DNA of 64,000 nt. Source: Planctomycetota bacterium. Lineage in GTDB: Bacteria; Planctomycetota; UBA1135; UBA2386. The number at the start of each line of letters is the position of its first letter. Positions within the stretch are counted from its first letter, which is position 1. Shown one piece after another: positions 27,972-37,128 of this stretch. The stretch covers positions 135,426-199,425 of the forward strand of contig JACKIB010000010.1 of assembly GCA_020638695.1 (NCBI GenBank), in the 5' to 3' direction. The notes beneath the pieces are model-generated. The model had not been told where the DNA came from. It was given only the letters and a program-made list of their open reading frames with translations, and ran no database searches. The position numbers and the translations under genes are program-made.

Positions 27972-30105
27972 CAGCGCGAGCACCGGCGAGACCTTCGAGG
28001 TACTGACCGACGGCAAGGGCCTGGCGACGCGCAAGACGTACGACTTCGTTGGGCGCAACACGGTGATCCAGCGCCCGGGCGCCAACTACGCCGATCCGCC
28101 GACCCCGACCTCGCCGCACAAACCGCACAGCTTGCTGTTCCGCTACGACGATGCGGATCGGGTGCAGTTCAGCAGCGATGGGCAGGGGGTGACGATCGAC
28201 CACCACTACGATCCGCTCGATCGGTTGCTGGTGCGCGAGTCGCGCGACGACCTGAACGCCAATCTGCTGGTGTCCGGCCTGACGGCGCGCGAGGTGCTCA
28301 ACCGCAACCATCGCGGCCAGATGGTCTCGAACGGCACCTACCGCAAGGACCCGGGCAGCGGCCTGATGGTGCTGGTCAACGGCACGACCGCCGAGCTCGA
28401 CAGCATCGGGCGCGGGCTCGCGGCGCACTTCGTGTACGAGGGCGCGCCGATCGCGCCGCTGACGACCATCGCCAGCACGTTCGGGTCCACCGATCCGGAC
28501 TTCCGCACCGCGCTGGGCTACTCTGGCGGCCTGAACCTCACCTACACGCCGGACAACGTGGGGCGGCTGCAAGAGATCCAGTACCAAGTGCCGGGCGCGG
28601 CGATGCGCTCGCTGGCGACGTACCGCCACCAGGGCCACGACGTGAACGAGCGCGTGCTGAGCTACGGCACGGCGTCGGGCAAGACGACGGTGGGGTGGGA
28701 TGCGTACAAGCGCATCATCCAGCTCAAGGACCAGAAGGTCGGCGCCGGGGTGCTGTCGCAGTTCGACTACGAGTACGACGTAGTGGATCGGCTGACCAAG
28801 GAGACCTACACGCGGCCGAGCACTCAGCACGTCGGCGGCGGGGACCGTTACGTGTACGACGAGTTCGGCCGCGTGACGCAGGCGTGGCTGGGGCTCAACG
28901 CGGCGAGCATGGCCGCACCGCTCGACGACACCGGGAGCACGTTCGCGCAGCGGAAGAAGTACACCCTGGATGCGACCTCGAATCGCGATCTGGTCGACAT
29001 CGGTACCCATCCGCCGGGGCAGGGCTTCAGCAGCTTCAGCCGCGACTACACGGTGCAGGGCGGGGCGTCGCCGGTGTCGAACCGGTACGACACGACCAAC
29101 CCGGGGTTCTACACCGGGGGCACGGAGCAGTACCTGTACGACGACCGCGGCAACCTGGTGTTCGACGGGTCGCAGTACTACGTGTACGACTACAACAACC
29201 GCCTGAGCGAGATCTACATGCTCGGCGGCTGCACACAGCAGGCGCAGTCTTCAACGAGCAGCAGCGGTCCGGTGACCCGGACGCGGACGGCGTACCGCCC
29301 GACGCTCGCGCAGCTCCGGGCCGGGCGAGCGAGGATCCTGGCGAACAACAACCACGACTACGGCCGGATCGCCAAGGACGTGAAGGTCCTGCGCGGCACC
29401 GAGAAGGTGCGGACCACGCTGCGGGACGTGTTCACGCTGACGACGAGTCCGAGCGTGACGTCGAGCCAGGGGACGACCACGACGTCGTCGTCGATGACCA
29501 GCTTGGATCTGGTGGGGCTCTACAGCTACGACGTGCACAACCGGCGGCTGGCGAAGGTGCTGCTGTGCGAGGGAGTGGCGCAGTACTTCGCCTACGATGG
29601 CTGGCGGGAGGTGGAGCAGATCGAGCTGGTCCCCAACGGTCAGGGTCAGGTCGTGAAGGTGACGCGGAAGGCGTTCGTGTGGGGCGACCGGCTGGATGAG
29701 CTGGTGGCGTACGTGCGGCGCGACGAGAACGGGGAGAACCCGGTGTACGTGGAGTACTTCGCGCACCAGATGCGGCACGACTCGGTGGTGCTGCTGGTGG
29801 ACAAGGACGGTGGCGAGGTGGAGCGGGTGGAGTACGACCCGTACGGGCTGCCGGAGGTGTTCGTGGGCGGGAGCAGCGTGGGGCGGTTGTCGTCGGTGGG
29901 CAACCCGATGCTGTGGACGGGGAAGCGGTACGACGGTGAAACGGGGCTGGTGTTCAACCGGCACCGGTACTATTCGCCGCTGCTGGGGCGGTTCGTGACG
30001 ATCGATCCGATGGGGATCTGGTACGACCCAGCGACGCTGGGGAATGGGTACGGGTATGGGCCGGGGGCGCCGACGTTGGGGGTGGACTCTGACCAATGCC
30101 GTTAG
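27751..30105 (+). CDS. RHS/YD-repeat polymorphic toxin, C-terminal core (continuation after frameshift)
   Basis: Continues the upstream RHS gene in the +1-shifted frame; homologous sequence actually begins at about 27716. It has many YD repeats (DSLGQVDRVVDALGNETKSY, YDEFGRVTQAWLGL, YDDRGNLVFDG) and the RHS core-closing block FNRHRYYSPLLGRFVTIDPM. It then runs only to GAPTLGVDSD before an IS4-family element interrupts it; the last three residues and the stop are contributed by the element. The natural continuation GGSWSFLSGG lies 1.6 kb downstream, after the insertion. As it stands the product would have a cage but no toxin tip. Confidence 0.85.
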   Translation: MLTKYRDTGQDGAAVPRDLSVYTDSLGQVDRVVDALGNETKSYYDGRGRTVEHAMVKTTSTYDIVRRVAFTDHDSASTGETFEVLTDGKGLATRKTYDFVGRNTVIQRPGANYADPPTPTSPHKPHSLLFRYDDADRVQFSSDGQGVTIDHHYDPLDRLLVRESRDDLNANLLVSGLTAREVLNRNHRGQMVSNGTYRKDPGSGLMVLVNGTTAELDSIGRGLAAHFVYEGAPIAPLTTIASTFGSTDPDFRTALGYSGGLNLTYTPDNVGRLQEIQYQVPGAAMRSLATYRHQGHDVNERVLSYGTASGKTTVGWDAYKRIIQLKDQKVGAGVLSQFDYEYDVVDRLTKETYTRPSTQHVGGGDRYVYDEFGRVTQAWLGLNAASMAAPLDDTGSTFAQRKKYTLDATSNRDLVDIGTHPPGQGFSSFSRDYTVQGGASPVSNRYDTTNPGFYTGGTEQYLYDDRGNLVFDGSQYYVYDYNNRLSEIYMLGGCTQQAQSSTSSSGPVTRTRTAYRPTLAQLRAGRARILANNNHDYGRIAKDVKVLRGTEKVRTTLRDVFTLTTSPSVTSSQGTTTTSSSMTSLDLVGLYSYDVHNRRLAKVLLCEGVAQYFAYDGWREVEQIELVPNGQGQVVKVTRKAFVWGDRLDELVAYVRRDENGENPVYVEYFAHQMRHDSVVLLVDKDGGEVERVEYDPYGLPEVFVGGSSVGRLSSVGNPMLWTGKRYDGETGLVFNRHRYYSPLLGRFVTIDPMGIWYDPATLGNGYGYGPGAPTLGVDSDQCR
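30085..30093 (+). repeat. Target-site duplication, left (GACTCTGAC)
   Basis: GACTCTGAC is found directly before the left inverted repeat of the IS4-family element and again directly after its right end at 31710-31718. The flanking bases TG also match, so 9 to 11 bp is possible; 9 bp leaves the inverted repeats perfect. Confidence 0.85.
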
Positions 30106-31709
30106 CGTCCCCTTCGTCCCGTAGGGGTCCACTTTGAGCGTGGCTTGTTCGAGACGCGCGGGGCGGAACGGTGAGGACGGCGCTTGTCGCGTGATCTGGC
30201 GATTCTGTGGAGTAGGAGTTGGACAACGTGAGCTGCCGAATCTGAGTCGGCTCGGAACAGACGAACGAGGTGTTGGCCGAAACACAGGACCGCGCCCTTC
30301 TGCGAGATCTCGTGCAGCGGGGAATCGTGAACCTCAGCCGCAGCGGCCATGAGGTAGCGCGAGATTCCCAGAAAGAGCATCGTGGCGCAGATTTCCTGGC
30401 GCACACCTTGTGCCTTGTGCGAGTGGAACTGCCTCGGGTCCAGGTAGTCAGACTTGAGAGTCTTGTAGAGTTCCTCCGACTCCCAACGGAGCTTGTAGAG
30501 TTGGGTGAGGGTACTCCAAGACCACTCCCCGCGAGCAAGCGACGTGAGGAACACGGCTGGGCCGTCCGGTCCCTGAGTCCTGATAGCTCGCAGCTTGACC
30601 CTCTGAGCCTGGCAACTCGCTTTCCCGGGCAGGTCCAAGTAGACGACTGCGTCGTTCGCTTCGGTGGCAAGAAACTCCGCGATCGCGGGGAACGTCGAAC
30701 TCACCGGCGTCCGAACCAGGAAGTCGACCCGCGCGTCGAGGAGGGCTCGGATCATCTCGTACGATGGGTAGCCACGATCGAGCACGAGGATGTCGCCGGG
30801 GCTGAGGAACTGAAGATGCTCCTCGAGCAGAATCGACCGCTCGCACGAAGCGTGTCCCCGGACGGCGACGTCGACGGGTGTGCGACTACAGACGTTGACC
30901 AGCGCGCTCATGAGCACCTGCGGCACATAGGCACCGGAAGGGCGACCGAACTCGCGATCCAGCTCGGGACTCCGCTTGACGTTGATCTTGCATCCGTCGA
31001 CTGCGTACACCTGCCGACCACGGAACGAGGACGCGTCCGGGAAGTCATCCAACATCTTCTGCCAGACGGCATGCACCAGCGAGCGCAGAAACTCGGGAGC
31101 GACCTTCTCCCGTGCCGTGCAGAACGAGGCGGCGGTCACTGGCTTCGTCGAGGGAAGATCGATCTCGAAGTCCGTGGCCTGATCCCAAAAAGTGTTCAGG
31201 AGATGCCGGTAGCCGCGACGGTTGCCGTCGCCTGCCATGAACAGCAGGATCGCGATCAGAAGTTCTGGGCTGAGTGCACCGCAGCGACTGAAATCGCGAT
31301 CGCCAACGCGGACATCCTCGATGTCTAGCTCGCGGAGCAAGCCAGAGAGAAACTTGTGTGCACGAGGAATCGTGATTCCGTCAGACCGAATTTGAGCTAG
31401 CTTCTTGTGTGCCAGCCATGGTGAGAACCGCCTCTTTTCAGAACAAAAATGCGCGAGTGACCGCGCATTGATTGACCGACCCAGATCATACAGCTTGCGA
31501 CACCGCGTACCCAGCAGACACCTGCTTGTTTGCACAACCGAGAATCGATTGCTGGCAACCTTGACCTTGTTTGGCAGTACTCGACAGACCGTCAGGTCGC
31601 GTTGTTCGCCACGACTCGCGCGACGCTCGAGGAACCGCGCTCGGGGGACGCTCTCGCGCGAGATTCTCACAGCGCCGATCAGGTGCAGACTGGGAGGCTA
31701 ACGGCATTG
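30094..31709 (-). mobile_element. IS4-family insertion sequence interrupting the RHS gene
   Basis: 1616 bp with perfect 13-bp terminal inverted repeats CAATGCCGTTAGC / GCTAACGGCATTG and a 9-bp target duplication (GACTCTGAC). It carries one transposase gene filling most of its length. It sits in the codons for GVDSDG, the usual junction between RHS core and C-terminal tip. The intact duplication and open transposase frame indicate recent insertion. Confidence 0.9.
30102..31670 (-). CDS. IS4-family transposase (DDE)
   Basis: Up to 522 residues. The RNase H-like catalytic core shows YAVDGCKINV (first Asp), ILVLDRGYPSYEMI (second Asp) and the C1 region YKLRWESEELYKTLK, which fits the IS4 signature Y-(2)-R-(3)-E-(6)-K exactly, the Glu being the third catalytic residue. 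The N-terminal 70 residues of the longest frame look weak, so true translation may begin later at a GTG or TTG. The frame is intact, so the element could still transpose. Confidence 0.9.
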   Translation of the reverse strand: MRISRESVPRARFLERRASRGEQRDLTVCRVLPNKVKVASNRFSVVQTSRCLLGTRCRKLYDLGRSINARSLAHFCSEKRRFSPWLAHKKLAQIRSDGITIPRAHKFLSGLLRELDIEDVRVGDRDFSRCGALSPELLIAILLFMAGDGNRRGYRHLLNTFWDQATDFEIDLPSTKPVTAASFCTAREKVAPEFLRSLVHAVWQKMLDDFPDASSFRGRQVYAVDGCKINVKRSPELDREFGRPSGAYVPQVLMSALVNVCSRTPVDVAVRGHASCERSILLEEHLQFLSPGDILVLDRGYPSYEMIRALLDARVDFLVRTPVSSTFPAIAEFLATEANDAVVYLDLPGKASCQAQRVKLRAIRTQGPDGPAVFLTSLARGEWSWSTLTQLYKLRWESEELYKTLKSDYLDPRQFHSHKAQGVRQEICATMLFLGISRYLMAAAAEVHDSPLHEISQKGAVLCFGQHLVRLFRADSDSAAHVVQLLLHRIARSRDKRRPHRSAPRVSNKPRSKWTPTGRRGR

Positions 31710-31718
31710 GACTCTGAC
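31710..31718 (+). repeat. Target-site duplication, right (GACTCTGAC)
   Basis: Right-hand copy of the 9-bp duplication flanking the IS4-family element. It also encodes the first three residues (DSD) of the severed tip. Confidence 0.85.
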
Positions 31719-32315
31719 GGGGGTAGTTGGTCGTTCCTGAGCGGTGGCGTAATCCAGGACAAGCAGGGGAAGCCGCCGGCCGATCGCCCGGTAGTCAAGC
31801 CCAGCGGGAAGGATGGGTGGACGAAGTTTGGCGGGAAATGGGGGAAAGATGCCAAAGATTTCTGGAAAGACCACATGACGAAAGACGAAAGGAAGATCGG
31901 AAATGAGAAAGTAAAACCGAAGAACGGTGGGAAACGGAACAGCACTAGATATAGGCTGGGCTGTATCGGTGTGACCGCCTGCCTAATGGGAGGCGTGAAC
32001 AACATGTTCCCAAAGAGTGTGACGTGCTACACCACGGAGGCCGAAGCCGTAGCACACAAGTGCAAGAAGTGTGATAAAAAACGCATCTTTGCAGTGCGGT
32101 TTTGGGATCCTAAGAAAGACAAGAAGAAAAAAGCGGCGGACGGTTCGTATCCCTTTGACTTCAACCCGAAAGGACGAGGCACAAAGGATGCGACGTCCCC
32201 CTTTGACTTCGGGTTTCGTCAGACAGATGGATCCTACATTGGGGCTGACCAAGACGGTAAAGATATGACTGTCGTGATACATCCTAGTAGCAAAGTCATT
32301 TGGCGCCGGGCATGA
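31710..32315 (+). pseudogene. C-terminal tip of the RHS toxin, severed from its core by the IS
   Basis: About 201 codons beginning DSDGGSWSFLSGGVIQDKQG, which continues the RHS core exactly across the IS (the core ends GVDSD). The first half is Lys/Gly/Trp-rich; then RLGCIGVTACLMGG, a CY motif, and KCKKCDKK, a possible zinc knuckle, followed by YPFDFNPKGRG and FDFGFRQTDGS. I cannot assign a toxin family; the paired Cys blocks suggest a cysteine-dependent enzyme or metal site. GC content is clearly lower than in the core, as expected for an exchanged tip. It lacks its own convincing start. Its stop overlaps the next gene (ATGA). Confidence 0.75.
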
Positions 32316-34132
32316 AACATGGTGGAATACAACCCTTTTCTGCGCGCGGTGCGGAAAATAACCAGGTTTCCTGCCGCATGATCACCTTATCGCGCGGGGC
32401 ACGGGTGACTCTGGGTCTGTTTGTCATCGTATCGGCTACGGGCTTGTTGTGGTTCCTGCGCTGTCCCGCCGTGGTCGTGCTTCCTGTGCCTCGACCCGCA
32501 GATCCAGTGGCAGAGCGTCCAAACAAGGCAACAGAAGCGGAGCTCAGGCACGACTGGCGCGCGTTGGAGTCGTCGCCCAAACCGGCGCTACATGGCCCTC
32601 TTCTGCGCTATCGGTTGCGGCTGTTGATGCCGTCTGGGGCAACGGTTCCAAGAGCCGCAGTCGCAGTTCACTCCTACGAACTCTGTCCCGCCACGCCCGG
32701 GGACGTCGAAGTGAGAGACTGGAGTGAGCCTCCACGCCGATGGTGTGATGCATGGGAGCGAAACCAGCTTCTCGGCAGTGTCAAGCTGACGGACAGTAAC
32801 GGTGAGATTGTCTTGGAGGAAGTGCATGGATCGATGACAAGCGTGGCGTGTCGACTCGGAGTGCTGTACGCGGAGAGAGAGCTAAAGCCGGAGAACACTG
32901 GTGGCGTAATAGGACTACAGCTGGCAACGGACGTTTCACGCCGTATCAGTGTGAACGACGCCGCGGGGAGGCCAGCTGTAGGATTAATGATACACGCTTC
33001 ATGCGCGAAGGCTCGCAGAGACGGATCTTATTGGTCGCATCGAGCTTGGACAGACGAGAACGGCCGAGCTACGATTGAGCACTTGCAAGAGGTTCCGCGA
33101 GATCTGAAAGGAGGCAGGCGAATAGAATTGGTTCTGGGGTGCTTAGGCCCTGATGTGCAGCATCCGGTGCTAGACGTGGACGAGTCGTGGCCAGACAACA
33201 TGTTATTTCGTCTACCGGAAACTGGCGCGCTGGTTGTTCGGCTGCGAGACAAGAACAACCGAGTGGCTGATTGGCCCGACACATTCTTCTTGATAGACAG
33301 TGAGTCGGAGCAAGACCCTGATGTAGACTACCGCGATTTTTGCATTAGGCGCAAGCGCGGTGTATATGAGTTTCCTTATGTGCAGATCGGAACGCATATA
33401 AACATATGCCAGAGCTCAGTCGCGACAACTCCAGTCAGTTTCATGGGGCCACAAGGTCCGACTGATGTGCGTAGACAGGAAGTTGTGTTGGACCTGGTGA
33501 CGACCGATCTGTTGGCAATGATTCGAGACGATTCTGGATTTCCGCTGTCCAAGAGGGTGTGCCAGCTTGTATTTCGTTCCAGATTCAGAGAATTCGGGCA
33601 ATCTGACCTGTTGATTGGTAAGGCGGGTTTGTGCACGACCTCAGATGAGCGCGGGTGGGCGAGGTGGACTGTTCAAGCTTCAGCTTTACGCCTCGCTGAG
33701 CGTCATATCAGTATCTTGATTCTTGATCGAGGTCGGCCCGGCTGGGTCAGCAGCTGTGGCCCAGATACAGAACGCGAGGTGGGAGGTAGATGGTACCTGA
33801 CTTCCACAAATGCGAAGCGGTGGAAACCATACTGCGTGGGAACGGTTGCCGGCAGGAATACGAACACAGTCAGCACGTCTTTTGCTCTGTGCGTCCATGA
33901 GGTCAGAGGGCAGGGCAGAGGCCGCAGCCTGCTAGCCAGTGACGGGGTGTACTTGATCTGGGTGTCGCAAGACTCGTTTGAACTGTACATCGATGAGTCG
34001 GGCAGCCGTCTGACATCAGAGAAACCAGCCGTGGGCGGAGTCTGGCTCCAGCTTTGGAGAGATGCGAAGCCAATTGGAGCAGGGATCATCGCGAAGCAGG
34101 GAGACGAGATCGAACTACTCAATGAACGCTAG
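32312..34132 (+). CDS. Membrane-anchored companion protein of the RHS tip
   Basis: 606 residues from ATG 32312, which overlaps the tip's stop by 4 nt; ATG 32378 is an alternative start. One transmembrane helix near the N-terminus (TLGLFVIVSATGLLWFL), then a long exported region with several beta-sandwich-like turns (VKLTDSNGEIVLEEV, SVNDAAGRPAVGLM, WTDENGRATIEHL) resembling the carboxypeptidase-regulatory-like repeats elsewhere in the window. Base composition is much less GC-rich than its neighbours, matching the tip, so the two were probably acquired together. Position and coupling suggest an immunity or partner role for the RHS toxin, but immunity proteins are normally smaller, so this is an inference. 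Confidence 0.65.
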   Translation: MKHGGIQPFSARGAENNQVSCRMITLSRGARVTLGLFVIVSATGLLWFLRCPAVVVLPVPRPADPVAERPNKATEAELRHDWRALESSPKPALHGPLLRYRLRLLMPSGATVPRAAVAVHSYELCPATPGDVEVRDWSEPPRRWCDAWERNQLLGSVKLTDSNGEIVLEEVHGSMTSVACRLGVLYAERELKPENTGGVIGLQLATDVSRRISVNDAAGRPAVGLMIHASCAKARRDGSYWSHRAWTDENGRATIEHLQEVPRDLKGGRRIELVLGCLGPDVQHPVLDVDESWPDNMLFRLPETGALVVRLRDKNNRVADWPDTFFLIDSESEQDPDVDYRDFCIRRKRGVYEFPYVQIGTHINICQSSVATTPVSFMGPQGPTDVRRQEVVLDLVTTDLLAMIRDDSGFPLSKRVCQLVFRSRFREFGQSDLLIGKAGLCTTSDERGWARWTVQASALRLAERHISILILDRGRPGWVSSCGPDTEREVGGRWYLTSTNAKRWKPYCVGTVAGRNTNTVSTSFALCVHEVRGQGRGRSLLASDGVYLIWVSQDSFELYIDESGSRLTSEKPAVGGVWLQLWRDAKPIGAGIIAKQGDEIELLNER

Positions 34133-34217
34133 ACTAGTGTGGTGCATCGGAAATAAACACAAATGTCCGAGCCATCTGCGGTGGGGCTATTGTGCCAGCT
34201 TGCACGATGCGAGTAGT

Positions 34218-34431
34218 TGTTGAGGTTGCAAAGAGACTCGAACGAGGGGGTCCGCAGGAGCGCGGAGGCGGCTATCGCTCAATTGACGTCGCGGTAAGCA
34301 GTTGAACTCAGTACGGCGAGTCCAGTATGTCCAGGCGCTACAGGAACCCGTGTGGGTAGCTGAGGCCGGGTAGGAGGACCGATCCGGACTTCCGCACCGC
34401 GCTGGGCTACTCTGGCGGCCTGAACCTCACC
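34218..34431. repeat. 214-bp duplication, copy 1 (HEAT gene end + RHS scrap)
   Basis: Virtually identical to 38601-38814. It contains the last ~80 bp of the HEAT-repeat gene, a 34-bp segment resembling the 3' end of the ferredoxin gene, and from 34378 a 54-bp scrap of the RHS core (PDFRTALGYSGGLNLT). It is cut at 34431 by an IS66 end. The bases before it (34133-34217) show nothing recognisable. Confidence 0.85.
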
Positions 34432-34723
34432 GTAACTGTCCTGGCAACCCCATCTGGGAAGTTCGCGATCCGCCGGCAGACTCGCGCGGATGTCGAAACG
34501 CACGCAGCGACGCCGCGAGATCGAGCACTGGCTGTCGCGTCGCGAGGCGCAAGGCCTCACCCTCCGTGACCTGTCCGCCCGCTCCGGCATCCCCGTGGGC
34601 ACGCTGGCCTGGTGGTCGCACCGGCTGAGGAAGGAGCAGGCTGAGTCCGAGTTCGTCGACCTGGGTGTCGTCGAACTGAGCCCGTCCGATGTCGCGGAGA
34701 GCGCCAGTCCAGAGTTGGTCTTC
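34432..34723 (+). mobile_element. Partial IS66 copy (left end and start of tnpA)
   Basis: 292 bp identical, in opposite orientation, to the right end of the adjacent complete IS66. It begins with the IS66 terminal sequence GTAACTGTCCTGGCAACC and includes the first ~78 codons of tnpA. It stops exactly where the other element's GTAACTGTCC end begins. It is a remnant of a second IS66 in inverted orientation. Confidence 0.8.
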
Positions 34724-34798
34724 GTAACTGTCCAGCCAACCACACCCGCCGCCACCGGCTTCCCAGTGTCGCCCGAGGTCGGCGCCCCCAGCGCCTAG
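34490..34798 (+). pseudogene. Truncated IS66 TnpA fragment
   Basis: A 102-codon frame. The first ~78 residues equal the IS66 accessory protein TnpA (KRTQRRREIEHWLSRREAQG; helix-turn-helix LTLRDLSARSGIPVGTLAWW). After SASPELV it reads into the end of the neighbouring IS66 and is no longer homologous. Not expected to be functional. Confidence 0.7.
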
Positions 34799-34803
34799 GT
34801 TGA

Positions 34804-36438
34804 CTACGCGCCGGTCTCGTGAAGGCGAAAGCTCAGCGATCGCACGGCCGCTGCGATGGCGTCCTGCCCCTGCTTGTGTCGTTCGATCTCGTCGCCGACG
34901 GCCTTCCATCCCCTCGGGGTCAGCTCCCGGATGCGGGACTGCGGCGTGGTCGAGATTCGATGCAACACGTCGCGGAGGTAGAGCAGCGGGTTGATCCCGT
35001 GCTCCCGACACGACTGCGCCAGACTCATCATCACCGCCGCTGCCTTGGCGCCCTCTTCGGAGCCGAAGAACTGCCAGTTCTTCCTGCCGATGACCGTGGC
35101 ACGCAATGCCCTCTCGCAGCCGTTGTTCGAGATCTCGCGGATGCGGCCGTCATCGAGAAAGCGGATCAGCGTCGCCCACTGATTCCGGGTGTAGACCACG
35201 CCTTTCATCAGCGGTCCGCCTGGGAGGCTGGGCGGATTCAGCTGCGCATGGTCGAGCCAGGCTCGGATGGCATCGAGGATCGACTTGGACTTCTCCCGGC
35301 GCAAGGCGAGCAGCTCTTCATCGGTGAGGGTACGCCGCTCGTCCTGAGCACGCTGCTTCGCTTCGCGCTCGACGCGGAACAGCGTGCCAATCCAGTCGAG
35401 CATCTCGTTGGCGTTGGCATCACCGCTCCGTTTCGCCTTCTCGAAGTAGCGACGCACGTGCGCCCAGCACCCGATCCGTGTGATCTCGCCCGGATCGAGC
35501 CCTGAGTAGCAATCGTGTCCGTCACACTGCAGTCGACCTCGGCGGTTGCCGATCACGGCTTTCGGCCCGTCGCGGTTGCGGGTGTCGGTGGCTTCGTAGA
35601 AGACGCCGGCGTACTGGTCTCGCCAGGCCCAGACATGGACATCGCGACAGCCGGGCTGGTTGCCGTTGCGCTGCACGACGGTCGTGTCGTCGCTCTGAAG
35701 CACCGAGTTCTCGAGGCTCTCGAGCACGTCGGCGACGTGGGCGTCGTAGACCGGCTCGAGCAGTTCCGCGCATCGCAGCACCGAGCTGCACATCACGCTC
35801 CGCGACAGCGACAGGCCCTCGGCCTTGTACTTCTTCTCCAGCCGCGCGTAGGGCATGTGGTTGCAGAAGCGCTCGAAGATGATCTGCGCGAGGAAGCCCG
35901 GGCCAAGGATGCTCTTCTCGATCACACACGGCGGACCGTCGGCCACGATCACGTTGCCCTGGCAGGACCGGCACGCGTGCTTCGCCCGCTCGAACACGTG
36001 CACGTAGGTGATCTCGATGCGCTCGAGCTCCTGACGGGTCTCGACACCGAATTGGACGCGCACTTCACCGCAGTCCGGGCACGGCAATTGGTCGGCATCG
36101 ACCGCGCAAGTTGTCGTCCGGCGGGGTAGGTGATCGGGGAAATCCTTCCGCCGCTTGTTGGCCGTCCGTGTGTGAGCCGGGACCTCGACGGTCTTGGCTG
36201 CCTTCTTGGCGGCTTCCAGGTCCTCGCGCAGTTCGTCGAACTCGGCGAAGGGCAACAACGTCCCTGGGTGCATGTAGCGCGACTTCTCGGAGCTGCGCCC
36301 GTGGACCATGCGGACGAGCTCGGCAATCCGCTGGTCCTGCAGCGCGATCTTCTCGAGCAACATGGGCACGAGTTCACGCAGCCCCGCCTCGTCGATCTGC
36401 TCGAGGTCGATCCTCGTCGTCTTTGGGTCCACCACCAC
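34804..36438 (-). CDS. tnpC: IS66-family transposase TnpC
   Basis: 544 residues with the IS66 layout: an N-terminal leucine-rich coiled coil (LVPMLLEKIALQDQRIAELV, RMVHGRSSEKS), a zinc-finger-like CPDCGEVRV...CRSCQG, and the DDE core including SDDTTVVQ, LQCDGHDCYSGL, GCWAHVRRYFEKA and the C-terminal NNGCERALRATVIGRKNWQFFGS with SLAQSCREHGINPLLYLRDVL. It looks full length and intact. It overlaps tnpB by 65 nt if the first start is used. Confidence 0.93.
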   Translation of the reverse strand: MVVDPKTTRIDLEQIDEAGLRELVPMLLEKIALQDQRIAELVRMVHGRSSEKSRYMHPGTLLPFAEFDELREDLEAAKKAAKTVEVPAHTRTANKRRKDFPDHLPRRTTTCAVDADQLPCPDCGEVRVQFGVETRQELERIEITYVHVFERAKHACRSCQGNVIVADGPPCVIEKSILGPGFLAQIIFERFCNHMPYARLEKKYKAEGLSLSRSVMCSSVLRCAELLEPVYDAHVADVLESLENSVLQSDDTTVVQRNGNQPGCRDVHVWAWRDQYAGVFYEATDTRNRDGPKAVIGNRRGRLQCDGHDCYSGLDPGEITRIGCWAHVRRYFEKAKRSGDANANEMLDWIGTLFRVEREAKQRAQDERRTLTDEELLALRREKSKSILDAIRAWLDHAQLNPPSLPGGPLMKGVVYTRNQWATLIRFLDDGRIREISNNGCERALRATVIGRKNWQFFGSEEGAKAAAVMMSLAQSCREHGINPLLYLRDVLHRISTTPQSRIRELTPRGWKAVGDEIERHKQGQDAIAAAVRSLSFRLHETGA

Positions 36439-36811
36439 CGCGCCGACCTATACGGACCGTGCGTGCGAAGTGGCGTCGGAACTTCGCTTTCTTCGCGTCG
36501 ATTCCTTCGAGCAACATCATCAGTCGGGCGCGATCGATCTCGACGTGCGTGTCGTCGTCGCGGCTCGAGTACCGCCACGCATCGAACCGGCCGCTCTCGA
36601 GGCGCTTGGCAAGCATCCAGAATCCGTTGCCGTCCCACAGCAGCAACTTCACACGATCGCGTCGGCGATTGAAGAAGACGAACACGTCGCCGGCGTACGG
36701 ATCGCAGCTGAGCGAGTGCTCCACGAGCGCGCACAGACCATCGAACTGCTTGCGCATGTCGGTGACGGCACAGCAGAGGAACACGCGCACCTGAGCCGGC
36801 AGGCTCAGCAC
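36374..36811 (-). CDS. tnpB: IS66 accessory protein TnpB
   Basis: 145 residues. Typical opening LPAQVRVFLCCAVTDMRKQF, then FDGLCALVEHSL, DPYAGDVFVFFNRRRDRVKL and LLWDGNGFWMLAKRLESGRF, all diagnostic for IS66 Orf2/TnpB. It overlaps the end of tnpA by 7 nt and the start of tnpC, so translation of the three genes is probably coupled. Confidence 0.93.
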   Translation of the reverse strand: MLSLPAQVRVFLCCAVTDMRKQFDGLCALVEHSLSCDPYAGDVFVFFNRRRDRVKLLLWDGNGFWMLAKRLESGRFDAWRYSSRDDDTHVEIDRARLMMLLEGIDAKKAKFRRHFARTVRIGRRGGGGPKDDEDRPRADRRGGAA

Positions 36812-37128
36812 GTCGTACGCTCGGACAGCAGTCGCTCCACGAGGCGGTCGGCGATGCGGCCTCGCGCCTCGACGACCAAGCCATCGACATGTCGAAGCAC
36901 CAACTCTGGACTGGCGCTCTCCGCGACATCGGACGGGCTCAGTTCGACGACACCCAGGTCGACGAACTCGGACTCAGCCTGCTCCTTCCTCAGCCGGTGC
37001 GACCACCAGGCCAGCGTGCCCACGGGGATGCCGGAGCGGGCGGACAGGTCACGGAGGGTGAGGCCTTGCGCCTCGCGACGCGACAGCCAGTGCTCGATCT
37101 CGCGGCGTCGCTGCGTGCGTTTCGACAT
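36805..37128 (-). CDS. tnpA: IS66 accessory protein TnpA
   Basis: 107 residues with a basic N-terminus and a helix-turn-helix (REAQGLTLRDLSARSGIPVG), as in IS66 Orf1/TnpA. First gene of the element, 58 bp inside its right end. It is complete here, whereas the inverted partial copy at 34490 breaks after residue ~78. Confidence 0.88.
   Translation of the reverse strand: MSKRTQRRREIEHWLSRREAQGLTLRDLSARSGIPVGTLAWWSHRLRKEQAESEFVDLGVVELSPSDVAESASPELVLRHVDGLVVEARGRIADRLVERLLSERTTC

Noticed and set aside
34490..34798. A functional second TnpA gene
   Set aside because: Homology stops after ~78 residues at the end of the neighbouring IS66.
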